From positions 1-26,816 of the IMG/VR virus record IMGVR_UViG_3300030331_001815: a DNA stretch of 26,816 nucleotides. The stretch is one strand, 5' to 3'. Position numbers and translations under genes: made by a program. The stretch is from a virus. Positions 8,050 through 16,314 of the stretch are shown here, one piece after another (position 1 is the first letter of the stretch; each line of letters begins with the position of its first letter). The notes below the pieces were generated by a model that ran no database searches, was not told where the DNA came from, and was given only the letters and a program-made list of their open reading frames with translations.

Positions 8050-11000
8050 ATGGCAGATTTTCAAAGAAATTTTATTAAAGGACGAATGAATAAAGGCGTT
8101 GACGAACGATTAGTTCCCAACGGTGAATATATTCATGCAGAAAATGTAAGGCTTGGTTCTACTGAACTAACAGAAATAGGAGCAGTAGAAAACTCTAGAG
8201 GTAATTTACAACTTACAAGACTATCTTATGGTGGTAGATTTCTTTCCCCTAATGCTCTAGTAATTGGTGCATTAGAAGATGGTGCTAATGAAGAGCTTTA
8301 TTGGTTTGTACACGACCCCACTTTTGATACTCCGTCTGATGGACCTGAAGAAACTCCAACAGGTATACTAGATTTAGTGGTTTCGTATAATACAAATACA
8401 AGTGCAATTACTTATCATATTATAAGTGTTAGTATTGATGGAAACCCTGACAATGGAACGACATTAAATTTTAATCCTACATTTTTAATTACAGGAGTAA
8501 ATATCATAGATGGATTATTATTTTGGACAGATGATTTTAACCCGCCTAGAAAAATAAATGTAAATAGAAATTACCCTGACCCTGCTGCTCAAGGAGTTGC
8601 TGACCCCAATATAGATGGAGGAACAGGAGAGCCTGAAGGAGCTTTATTGTTACAAGAAAGTATTTTGGTAATTAAAAGACCTCCTGTGGCTTGTCCGGGA
8701 TTAGAATTATCTCTTGCACCGGGAGAAGAAAATTATTTAGAAGATAGATTTATTTCATTTGCATACAGGTATAAATACCAAGACAATGAATATTCAGCAA
8801 TTTCTCAATTTACTGAAGTTGCATTTCAAACACAAAGTTTTGATTTTAGTCCAAACTCTAAAGTAAATGAAGGTGCAATAAATAGATTTAATACCGCCAC
8901 TATCACTTATAATTCAGGTAGTCCATTAGTGGTTGCGATAGATTTATTGTTTAAAGAAAGTGTTAGTAATGTTATTAAAGTAATAGAAACTTTAGATAAA
9001 GACACTTTGGGGCTAGCAAGTGATACTGAATATGAATATGTATTTAGAAATGCTAAAATATTTACAGTACTACCTGAATCAGAATTATTAAGATTATATG
9101 ATAACGTCCCTCGTTTAGCTCAAGCACAAACCTTAATGGGAAATAGATTGATGTTTGGTAATTATGTAGATGGATATGATTTAGTTGATATAAATAATGG
9201 ACCTATAAGATTAGAATATATTAATGAATTAATCACACAACAAATAGGATTAACTGAAATTACTGATAGAACGGATAGTGTAGATTATACGGTAGATGTA
9301 CCTATTACGGTTAATAATGGTCAGCTTCTTATAAACTTAGCTAATGCTAATCTAACTGCAGGTGCTCTTCTAACTTTTAGTGTAACTTTTCAACACGACA
9401 CATTTAGTGGAGGGCCACCAAATCCCGTTGAAACTTCTTCAAATTTTACAATTGCCTTTCAATATACATTGCAACAAGACTTTGCTACAGTTTTTGATTT
9501 AGCAACAAACATAGACTTCCAAGAAGCCATTGGAGTTCCTGCTGAAATCCTACCTGTTTTTGATGCAAACCCTGCAAACCCTACTTCTTGTGAAGGAGTA
9601 ACATTAACTGATGTTTTTAATTGTGCAGTACCCGAAGTTCTAGATGCAACATTAACACCTAGTTGGACCAAGTTTCAAAGTGGTATTTCTGCTTACGGGC
9701 AACCAATAACAATAGTTACATCACCGGGTAGTAGTGAAATAGGTTTTGAATTTTTAGCAATGGAGAGAGTAGATGATGTAGCTGCTCCTATTGATAGAGT
9801 AGTAGAATACTTTGATATTGTTACTGCTGAAGCGACTTATCAAGAAGTTGGAAACACTCAAAGTCTTCATAGCGATAGAGATTATGAGGTTGGTATAATA
9901 TATATGGACGAGTATAATAGAGCTAGTACTGCCTTGGTTAGTCCAAACAATACTGTTCATATTCCTTGTGAATTTTCTGACAATCAAAATAGTTTAAGAG
10001 TTACAATACCCGCTACGCAACGTCCTCCCTTTTGGGCTTCACGTTTTAAATTTTGTATAAAACCTAGTGCAGCAGGTTTCTTAACCGTGTTCAGCAGGGT
10101 ATTTTTTACCGACCCTGTAACTAACTATCAATACTTTTTGCTTGAAGGTGAAAACTCCCAAAAAGTTGAGGAAGGCGATAGATTAAAAGTAAAAAGAGAT
10201 GCTAGTGGGCCGGTTGACAGATGTTTATTTGCAACAGTATTAGAAAAACAGGCACAAGAACGAGACTTTCTTGAGAACTTAGTTGATGCAGAGGGAGAGC
10301 CTATTACTGTTCCGGCAGGAGTGTATATGAAGATGAAAGCCAACTTTAATGTAAACAATGATGCCAATCAAGTAATTGCACCGGGAGCAAAAACAGTAAG
10401 TCAAGAAAATCAGCCTGTTCCGGTGAGTCCTGCTCAAAGGAGGTTTGCAAGAATATTTTATAATGAGGCTTTTAGTAGAGAAGATAGTGCAAATCCAAAT
10501 AATTTTATAGATATTGATATTCCTGTTGGTAGTAGAATTAAATTGTTTATTTATTGGAATAGACGTGGTAGGGGTGGTACAGATTGTGGAAGAAGAAGGT
10601 ATACTTTAGATTTAGATTTGATAGCTTCACAAAGCTATGATAATATTATTGATTGGTTTAACGGAGATAACGTTGACCAACTAATAAATACAGGTGAAGA
10701 TGAAACTGCAGGAAATGAGCCGCCAATAACAAATGTATTTGATAGTACAGTATATGCTAGTTTAACTGCAATGGCAAACCAAGTCACTGCTGAGTTTGAA
10801 ACTAATAAAATAGCTTGGGCTAGAGACGCAGCAACTAATGAAATTTATTTTTTCTGTACAGGAGCAAAACAATGTGCGGGTGGTGGAACTGCGAGAAACA
10901 AATCTTTTATTACAGTTGAATGGGAAATTGTTAGGTCAACTACCGAGATTGTTTGGGAAACAGAACCATCGGATGCTAGTCCATCTTTATGGTTTGAAGG

Positions 11001-14000
11001 TTCACAATCTTTTAGAGTAACTAGCGTAGGTCAATGTTATTTATCTGTAGAAAACAATAATGCATTTGATATTGAATATTTATATGAATTAGACGGGTTT
11101 GACAAGACTATAGTAATTCCTGCAAACACAACAATAGACAATATATTAATTACTTGTGGGACTGCACAAGAATCACCCGCTACTCCAACTGCACCGGGTA
11201 CAACAGTAGTTATCGAAACTAATGTTTTACCTCCTGCTCACACAGGAAATGTACAAAGTCAGGTTATTGCAACCAATACACCTGCCATTATAGATTTAGA
11301 TTTCTTTAATTGTTTTTCTTTTGGGAATGGTGTTGAGACCATACGAGTGAGAGATTCTATCAAAGGTAGAGAGTTGGCTCTTGGTGATAGATTTACTTCA
11401 GTTGCTAACATTGATTATAAAGAAGCTAATAGGTTTTCGGATATAACATATAGCGGAATATTTAATGATGAAAGCAACATTAATAAACTAAACGAATTTA
11501 ATATAGCTTTATTGAACTTCAAGACCTTGGAAGAGGCTTACGGTCCAATACAAAAATTGGATGCTCGTAGCACAGACATACTTACATTACAAGAAGATAA
11601 AATTTCTTATGTGTTAGCAGGTAAAAACTTATTATCTGACGCTGCCGTAGGAGGAGCTATAACATCAGTGCCTGAAGTATTAGGAACTCAGATAGCAAGA
11701 CTAGAAGAATATGGTATCAGTGCAAATCCTGAAAGCTATTATAAATATGGTTACAATAAATTTTTTACTGACCAAAAAAGAGGAGCGGTATTAATGTTAA
11801 AGGGTTCAGCCTACACGAATGAGCAATTAATGGTTATATCAGAAGCAGGAATGCGCTCATGGTTTAGAGATACATTTATAGAAACTCCTAACACACAAAA
11901 GCTTGGAGGTTATGACCCTTATATGGATGAATATGTGTTATCTTTTAATAATAGATTATTGCCATTAGAAATACCTTGTGTAGATTGTGGTGTTCAACAA
12001 CAATTCGAATATAGAGGTCCTGTAAATTTCTGCTATAATGTTGGTCAGTTAGTTGGAGATGTAACAGTTACTATCAGAGTAGATAATTTTTCAGGCAGTG
12101 GTGTAGACCCTATAACTTTTAGATTCACATATAATGGTCTCGTATTCATTCAAGATGTATTTGCTAACGGGACATATATTGTTACCATACCTAAAAACTC
12201 TGTAGTACAAGACACTATTGATTTATTAATTACAGGCACACCTTCTGCTCGAATAGACCTTGAGGTTAGTTGTCCTGAAGCAGAGGAAATTACAATATAC
12301 CAAGTGTGTGTTAGTTCAGATTCAAATGCAGGTGAATTCATACATAATGAATATAGATGGGCAGATGGAACATTTATTTCACCTTTACACTCAACAGAGG
12401 TAGAATTAGCAAGCGGAACAGACAACCCATTAATTTCACAATTTGACGGTATTACAGGTCAGCAAGGAGCAGGTGTTATTCCTGCAGACGGAGCACTTGT
12501 TACAATAAGAAGTAATAAGATAGCACCGGCAGATAATTTTGATTTTGTAACACCACCTATGACATTTAGATTTTTGAGAACAAATGATGTTTATGCAAAC
12601 ACTCCTGCTTCAGTGGCTACATTATTGACTAACGCCAATGTAGGTGTAGTAGACTCATCATTAGCACCAACGCAATTTAGCTCATCATTTGTAATGCCTC
12701 CTACAGGTAGCAACGTGTTTTTAATATACGATTATAGACAACCTACGTTAGTAGAATTATGTTATGGTAACATTGATATATTTGATGTGTGTTGTTTATG
12801 TGAAGCTCCTGAAAGATTTGTTGCTACACAATGTAGATTAGATGGTGTAGTTAATACAGAGGTTGTTGAAGGTCCTTACGCAATAGGTGAGTTTGTTGAA
12901 ATAGATACTTCGTTAGATGGCATTAAAATTGAAACTTGTATATACGAGCTAACTGCTAACACCACTGATATAGCTACGGCATTAGTAACAGGATTAAGTG
13001 CTATAACTGATTGTACTGACTTATGTCAAAAATATACAGTAGAAAACACGGGAGGTGTAGCTCAAGATGTGGAGTATTTAAATTGTGGAGGAGTTAATGA
13101 AACGGCTACTGTACAACCCGGAACTACTCTTGATGCTATTTGCGCTAAAGAAATAGTAAGTATAGGAGTTGATTTAGTATTAGACTTAAAAAATTGTGCG
13201 TGTGAAGACCAATATATTGAAATTAAACGATGTGTCGACCAACAAAGTACAGGTGGGGATTTAATTAGATATGCGAATGATAATTTAACTTATAATGTAA
13301 GTGATGTAGTGTTTATAGATGAAGACCCTACTTGTCAATACATAATTACACAAATAGGTTTATATAACCAAATTGTAGATGCCACTGTAAATTCTGTTAA
13401 TTCATCGTTAGATTGTACAGATGCGTGTAACACATACGAAGTAACTAATAATGGAATAGGAGACTTAAGTGTTGAGTACAGAGAGTGTGGTAAGAATATA
13501 ACTGATACTGTTGTAATACCTCAAGGTGACTCAACAATAATTTGTACTAGAGAGTTTATTACATCAATTACTGCTCCGAACACAGTAGTATGGCAAGCCT
13601 GCGATTGTGACTTACCTGATTCTAATTTTAGATTGAGAGAATGCACACAAGACGGAACTATTAATGAATTAGTTGCATCGTTTAGTGGATTTGGTAACGT
13701 TCAAGTAGGAGATTATGTAGAAATATCAGGAAGCATATGTATATGGGAAGTAATAGCTGAAACACAAGACGCTGCTACAGATATTATAACACAAATAAGA
13801 GGTGATATAACGAATTGTGAAGATAGTTGTGATACGTATACTTTAGAAAATTTAAGCACAACAACTACGTATACAGTAAATTATTTGGATTGTGCAGGCG
13901 TTCAACAATCAGTAACCATTTCACCAACAGGAGTTCAATCAGCTTGTGCTACACTGTTTTTAGGACCACCTGTAGATGTAGATATTGTTAAATCATTTTG

Positions 14001-14016
14001 CGGATGCCAAGTTTAA
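8050..14016 (+). CDS. Giant muzzle/nozzle-type tail protein with C-terminal cysteine-rich tandem repeats
   Basis: This 1988-residue protein forms, by analogy with T7 gp12 and the crAss-like muzzle, the distal tube of the short tail. The N-terminus FIKGRMNKGVDERLVPNGEY (about residues 8-27) is the hallmark opening of these beta-propeller tail proteins. About residues 30-1300 are beta-rich with the conserved late segments QKRGAVLMLKG (about 1241-1251), GMRSWFRDTF and GGYDPYMDEYVLSFNN (ending about 1300). Beyond that the chain is unusual. Residues 1322-1410 look like a beta-sandwich, and residues 1585-1988 are three tandem repeats with 8 cysteines each. A partial copy of the repeat sits at 995-1037. 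The length exceeds the roughly 1400 residues I recall for the muzzle of crAss001. The segment that normally follows the propeller motif appears in a separate gene at 14980. Confidence 0.8.
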   Translation: MADFQRNFIKGRMNKGVDERLVPNGEYIHAENVRLGSTELTEIGAVENSRGNLQLTRLSYGGRFLSPNALVIGALEDGANEELYWFVHDPTFDTPSDGPEETPTGILDLVVSYNTNTSAITYHIISVSIDGNPDNGTTLNFNPTFLITGVNIIDGLLFWTDDFNPPRKINVNRNYPDPAAQGVADPNIDGGTGEPEGALLLQESILVIKRPPVACPGLELSLAPGEENYLEDRFISFAYRYKYQDNEYSAISQFTEVAFQTQSFDFSPNSKVNEGAINRFNTATITYNSGSPLVVAIDLLFKESVSNVIKVIETLDKDTLGLASDTEYEYVFRNAKIFTVLPESELLRLYDNVPRLAQAQTLMGNRLMFGNYVDGYDLVDINNGPIRLEYINELITQQIGLTEITDRTDSVDYTVDVPITVNNGQLLINLANANLTAGALLTFSVTFQHDTFSGGPPNPVETSSNFTIAFQYTLQQDFATVFDLATNIDFQEAIGVPAEILPVFDANPANPTSCEGVTLTDVFNCAVPEVLDATLTPSWTKFQSGISAYGQPITIVTSPGSSEIGFEFLAMERVDDVAAPIDRVVEYFDIVTAEATYQEVGNTQSLHSDRDYEVGIIYMDEYNRASTALVSPNNTVHIPCEFSDNQNSLRVTIPATQRPPFWASRFKFCIKPSAAGFLTVFSRVFFTDPVTNYQYFLLEGENSQKVEEGDRLKVKRDASGPVDRCLFATVLEKQAQERDFLENLVDAEGEPITVPAGVYMKMKANFNVNNDANQVIAPGAKTVSQENQPVPVSPAQRRFARIFYNEAFSREDSANPNNFIDIDIPVGSRIKLFIYWNRRGRGGTDCGRRRYTLDLDLIASQSYDNIIDWFNGDNVDQLINTGEDETAGNEPPITNVFDSTVYASLTAMANQVTAEFETNKIAWARDAATNEIYFFCTGAKQCAGGGTARNKSFITVEWEIVRSTTEIVWETEPSDASPSLWFEGSQSFRVTSVGQCYLSVENNNAFDIEYLYELDGFDKTIVIPANTTIDNILITCGTAQESPATPTAPGTTVVIETNVLPPAHTGNVQSQVIATNTPAIIDLDFFNCFSFGNGVETIRVRDSIKGRELALGDRFTSVANIDYKEANRFSDITYSGIFNDESNINKLNEFNIALLNFKTLEEAYGPIQKLDARSTDILTLQEDKISYVLAGKNLLSDAAVGGAITSVPEVLGTQIARLEEYGISANPESYYKYGYNKFFTDQKRGAVLMLKGSAYTNEQLMVISEAGMRSWFRDTFIETPNTQKLGGYDPYMDEYVLSFNNRLLPLEIPCVDCGVQQQFEYRGPVNFCYNVGQLVGDVTVTIRVDNFSGSGVDPITFRFTYNGLVFIQDVFANGTYIVTIPKNSVVQDTIDLLITGTPSARIDLEVSCPEAEEITIYQVCVSSDSNAGEFIHNEYRWADGTFISPLHSTEVELASGTDNPLISQFDGITGQQGAGVIPADGALVTIRSNKIAPADNFDFVTPPMTFRFLRTNDVYANTPASVATLLTNANVGVVDSSLAPTQFSSSFVMPPTGSNVFLIYDYRQPTLVELCYGNIDIFDVCCLCEAPERFVATQCRLDGVVNTEVVEGPYAIGEFVEIDTSLDGIKIETCIYELTANTTDIATALVTGLSAITDCTDLCQKYTVENTGGVAQDVEYLNCGGVNETATVQPGTTLDAICAKEIVSIGVDLVLDLKNCACEDQYIEIKRCVDQQSTGGDLIRYANDNLTYNVSDVVFIDEDPTCQYIITQIGLYNQIVDATVNSVNSSLDCTDACNTYEVTNNGIGDLSVEYRECGKNITDTVVIPQGDSTIICTREFITSITAPNTVVWQACDCDLPDSNFRLRECTQDGTINELVASFSGFGNVQVGDYVEISGSICIWEVIAETQDAATDIITQIRGDITNCEDSCDTYTLENLSTTTTYTVNYLDCAGVQQSVTISPTGVQSACATLFLGPPVDVDIVKSFCGCQV
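11032..11160 (+). repeat. Internal partial copy of the muzzle cysteine-repeat unit
   Basis: Residues 995-1037 of the muzzle-type protein (CYLSVENNNAFDIEYL, then TIVIPANTTIDNILITC) align by eye with the second half of the C-terminal repeats (CQKYTVENTGGVAQDVEYLN, then TATVQPGTTLDAIC). The fourth- and sixth-position cysteines are kept and the fifth is lost. It is probably a beta-sandwich module inserted in a loop of the propeller. Confidence 0.55.
12802..14013 (+). repeat. Three tandem 134-135-residue, 8-cysteine protein repeats
   Basis: Repeat 1 spans 12802-13203, repeat 2 13204-13608 and repeat 3 13609-14013, making up residues 1585-1718, 1719-1853 and 1854-1988 of the muzzle-type protein. 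Each holds exactly eight cysteines in the same order: one in an RxC start, one mid-domain, a CxxxC pair (DCTDLC, DCTDAC, NCEDSC), one after a Y(L/R)xC segment, one before the last strand, and a terminal CxC. Repeat 1 is preceded by a matching CxC end (CCLC, residues 1581-1584). The nucleotide sequences have diverged, so the duplications are old or under diversifying selection. Confidence 0.85.
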
Positions 14017-14032
14017 ATAAAATTAATTAATT

Positions 14033-14968
14033 ATGTCAGTACCCGGAACTTATTACTTAAATGGACCAAATTTAGAAACTGCAACCGCAGTATTTGATGA
14101 CCCTGCTTTAACTATATGTGCGGCAGATGGATTTTATTCTGATGGTGTTATTGCACGTCAACAGATAAATTGTCTATTAACGGCTATTCAAACGTGTCCA
14201 AATTGTTTACTGCCTTGTAACCAAACAATAACTGCGTCAGGCAGCACAGGATTATATGAGGTCAGTTTTGACTCGGCAACCGATTTGGGTGCAATTATAA
14301 TATATTTTAACGCACAATCTATACCGGATGGCATCAGAGCTACTCTAGGTTCAGCTACTGTTAATGAATTAACTGCAATAACAGATGGTTATCACGCTTC
14401 TGCTACTGCAGGAAACTATACATTTATTGGTAACAGTTTGAATGATTGTGGTCTAGCTGCTCAATTAAATGCTAGTCCTATAACTAATTTAGATGTATTT
14501 ATATACACACAAGCCGGTTTTCCTGCATTGCCGGATTCCAATACAGGAGTAGTTTCAGGAACAGGTACTGATGTATCTTTGTCTAGCGGTACTAATCCAA
14601 ATTATGCAACTTTAGTAGTTCCAAAGATTAATAATGATTTTACTACAGTATTAGTTGAGGTAGCAGGATTATGCGGTGCTACGGGTTGGGACTTGGAAGT
14701 TAATTGTGCAAGAGAATTAACAGGGACACCTATAACGACAGTAGGTACAAGTGATTGTACGGAAACGGTTTTCCCGGACACTGTTTATGTTGCGCCAAAC
14801 CGTAACGGTACTGATGGTTGTCCTGAAATAAATGAGTTTGCTTTTGCGGATTCAAATGGAGTAACTAAATATCCCGCAGGTTTATACACAATTAATCCAA
14901 CTTGCGGAAAAAGTAGAATAACGATAGATGCAAATGGTGTAATAGTAGCCATAGCTGCCTGTCCATAA
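14033..14968 (+). CDS. Cysteine-containing beta-rich tail accessory protein (fibre/adhesin candidate)
   Basis: This 311-residue protein has no signal peptide. Its N-terminus has TYYLNGPNLETATAVF, then ALTICAADGFYSDGVIARQQ and CPNC at 55-58. I recall this ATAVF...LTxCAxDGFYSDG opening from tail-associated proteins of Bacteroidetes phages, where it may be a docking domain. Residues 71-228 form a beta-rich domain (GLYEVSFD, IPDGIRATLG, LVVPKIN, DLEVNCARE) resembling residues 1322-1410 of the preceding muzzle protein. The last 60 residues form another small beta unit (VYVAPNRNGTDGCPE ... RITIDANGVIVAIAACP). It lies 16 bases after the muzzle gene with an AATTAATTATG leader. Exposed tail decoration or receptor binding is likely, but the exact role is unknown. 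Confidence 0.6.
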   Translation: MSVPGTYYLNGPNLETATAVFDDPALTICAADGFYSDGVIARQQINCLLTAIQTCPNCLLPCNQTITASGSTGLYEVSFDSATDLGAIIIYFNAQSIPDGIRATLGSATVNELTAITDGYHASATAGNYTFIGNSLNDCGLAAQLNASPITNLDVFIYTQAGFPALPDSNTGVVSGTGTDVSLSSGTNPNYATLVVPKINNDFTTVLVEVAGLCGATGWDLEVNCARELTGTPITTVGTSDCTETVFPDTVYVAPNRNGTDGCPEINEFAFADSNGVTKYPAGLYTINPTCGKSRITIDANGVIVAIAACP

Positions 14969-14979
14969 AATAAATAATT

Positions 14980-15777
14980 ATGCCACAATATACTTTAACA
15001 TATGACGAGGGAGTCAAAGGTTGGCCTTCTTTCTACACATTTTTCCCTGATTGGATGATAGGTATGAATAATTATTTTTATACTTATTATCAAGGGGATT
15101 TATGGAGACATAATGTAAACCCACTGAGAAACACTTATTATAACTCATTTTCACCTTCAATTATGAAGTCAGTTTTTAACGAGCTACCACTTCAAAACAA
15201 AATATTTAAAACTTTAGCTTTAGAATCTGATGACCCTTGGGAGTTACAAGAAACTTTTACCGACCAACAATCAGGAGATTTTATAGACGCAGATTGGTAT
15301 GAACAAAAAGAAGGAGATTGGTATGCATTTTTAAGGTCACCAAACACTGTGCCTTTATCGGCAGCAGATTTCCCTTTGCGTTCAGTTAATGGTATAGGTC
15401 GTAGTACAACAATTGATACTACTGTGCCGGCTGCTGCTATTATTAACTTTTCTATTACACCATTGGTTGAAATAAGCAGTATAGTAAGCATTGGTGATGA
15501 TTTATATTTCAACACCAACCCAAGAATATATGCCGGAGTAGTGCAAGATATTGTACGAGATTATCCGAATGGTGACAATTATATTGTGGTTGACACTACA
15601 GTGGCTGCTGCTACCGCACCGGTATTGAATGTTAATTATTTTTTCACCGCAAAAAATCAAACTGCTGAATCACACGGTATTTTAGGTCATTACAACGTAT
15701 TTATATTAAGAAACTTTGATGACACACCTACTGAACTCTTTGCGGTACGGAGCGAAGTAATGAAATCATTCCCGTAA
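14980..15777 (+). CDS. Tail structural protein, probable detached C-terminal part of the muzzle propeller
   Basis: This 265-residue protein begins with LTYDEGVKGWPSFYTFFPDW, then MNNYFYTYYQGDLWRHN. The pattern (y)DE..KgW.SfySf.P.....NN.fyt...g.LW.HN is, to my knowledge, a conserved unit in the C-terminal part of propeller-type tail proteins. There it usually follows the GGYDPYMDEY segment in the same chain. Here that segment is in the 8050-14016 protein, separated by about 690 residues of cysteine-rich domains and one additional gene. The middle has DADWYEQKEGDWYAFLRSPN, another typical propeller-end segment. The C-terminal half is beta-rich with repeated Val/Ala strands. It most likely assembles with the muzzle. 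The split is inferred from motif recall; an independent tail protein is the alternative. Confidence 0.62.
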   Translation: MPQYTLTYDEGVKGWPSFYTFFPDWMIGMNNYFYTYYQGDLWRHNVNPLRNTYYNSFSPSIMKSVFNELPLQNKIFKTLALESDDPWELQETFTDQQSGDFIDADWYEQKEGDWYAFLRSPNTVPLSAADFPLRSVNGIGRSTTIDTTVPAAAIINFSITPLVEISSIVSIGDDLYFNTNPRIYAGVVQDIVRDYPNGDNYIVVDTTVAAATAPVLNVNYFFTAKNQTAESHGILGHYNVFILRNFDDTPTELFAVRSEVMKSFP

Positions 15778-15784
15778 ATTTTAG

Positions 15785-15793
15785 TATCTTTGC
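15785..15793 (+). promoter_or_regulatory. Bacteroidetes-type -7 promoter element (TATCTTTGC)
   Basis: TATCTTTGC lies in the 24-base gap between the stop at 15777 and the ATG at 15802. A start point about 6 bases after the G would leave a leader of only about 3-5 bases, so the transcript would be nearly leaderless. No TTG is visible 17-23 bases upstream. The element likely drives the cupin-like gene and the ejection-protein genes. Confidence 0.6.
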
Positions 15794-15801
15794 TTGTAAT
15801 A

Positions 15802-16314
15802 ATGGATAATTTATTACCTATTAAGATATTAAGTAATATTCCACAGGGAAAAGGGGTGTTATGGGAGCACATTGAAGTATTTAAAAATCAACTTCTTGAG
15901 ATAGAAGGGGTATTAGAACATAAGGCGGGAACAAAACAATCTGAAGAAATGGCAGATGTATACCCTTTAAAACAAACTTTAAGGGGTGGTTTATACACTA
16001 GAGAGTTATTTATGCCAAAAGGTCATATAATTATTTCTATGGTTCATAAACAAGACCATCCTTCATTTTTGTTAAAAGGAAAGGTATCGTATCTTACAGA
16101 TGAGGGAACAGTACAAACAATTACTGCTCCTCATTTAATACATACAAATACCGGAACACAAAGGGTTTTATTTATACATGAAGACACGGAATGGTGTTGT
16201 GTATATAGAACAGATAAAAAAACTTTTACCGAGGCAGAAGCTGATGTATACACTAACAATTACAAAGAGTTGCCTCAAGAAATAATTAATAAAAGAATAA
16301 AATGTCAGGTATAG
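15802..16314 (+). CDS. Cupin-like phage structural protein
   Basis: This 170-residue protein starts at the ATG at 15802. A TTG start at 15790 would lie inside the promoter element and is rejected. Residues 55-136 read as a small jelly-roll: LKQTLRGGLYTRELFMPKGH, then VHKQDHPSFLLKGKVSYLTD, then APHLIHTNTGTQRVLFIHED and WCCVYRT. His82 and His86 on one strand and His126 on a later one are at cupin-like metal-ligand positions, but whether metal is bound cannot be told. Similar (Y)xRE...PxG....kH...H...kG...v..dg...i.aP......GtqRv proteins occur among tail genes of several podovirus groups, usually as structural or assembly proteins. It overlaps the next gene by 13 bases (16302-16314), implying coupled translation. 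Confidence 0.7.
   Translation: MDNLLPIKILSNIPQGKGVLWEHIEVFKNQLLEIEGVLEHKAGTKQSEEMADVYPLKQTLRGGLYTRELFMPKGHIIISMVHKQDHPSFLLKGKVSYLTDEGTVQTITAPHLIHTNTGTQRVLFIHEDTEWCCVYRTDKKTFTEAEADVYTNNYKELPQEIINKRIKCQV

Noticed and set aside
10838-11020. Plus-strand 60-residue open frame in another frame of the muzzle gene
   Set aside because: It is internal to a strongly supported gene, with no leader and no recognisable sequence.
12802-14016. Diversity-generating retroelement target (variable repeat) at the muzzle C-terminus
   Set aside because: No template repeat, reverse transcriptase or adenine-specific variable copy is seen in the window. The repeats differ throughout, as in ordinary divergence.
15192-15518. 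Minus-strand 108-residue open frame
   Set aside because: It is fully opposite the 265-residue tail gene with no promoter or plausible product.
15790-15801. TTG start at 15790 for the cupin-like protein
   Set aside because: It lies inside the TATCTTTGC promoter element and upstream of the likely transcription start. ATG 15802 is better.
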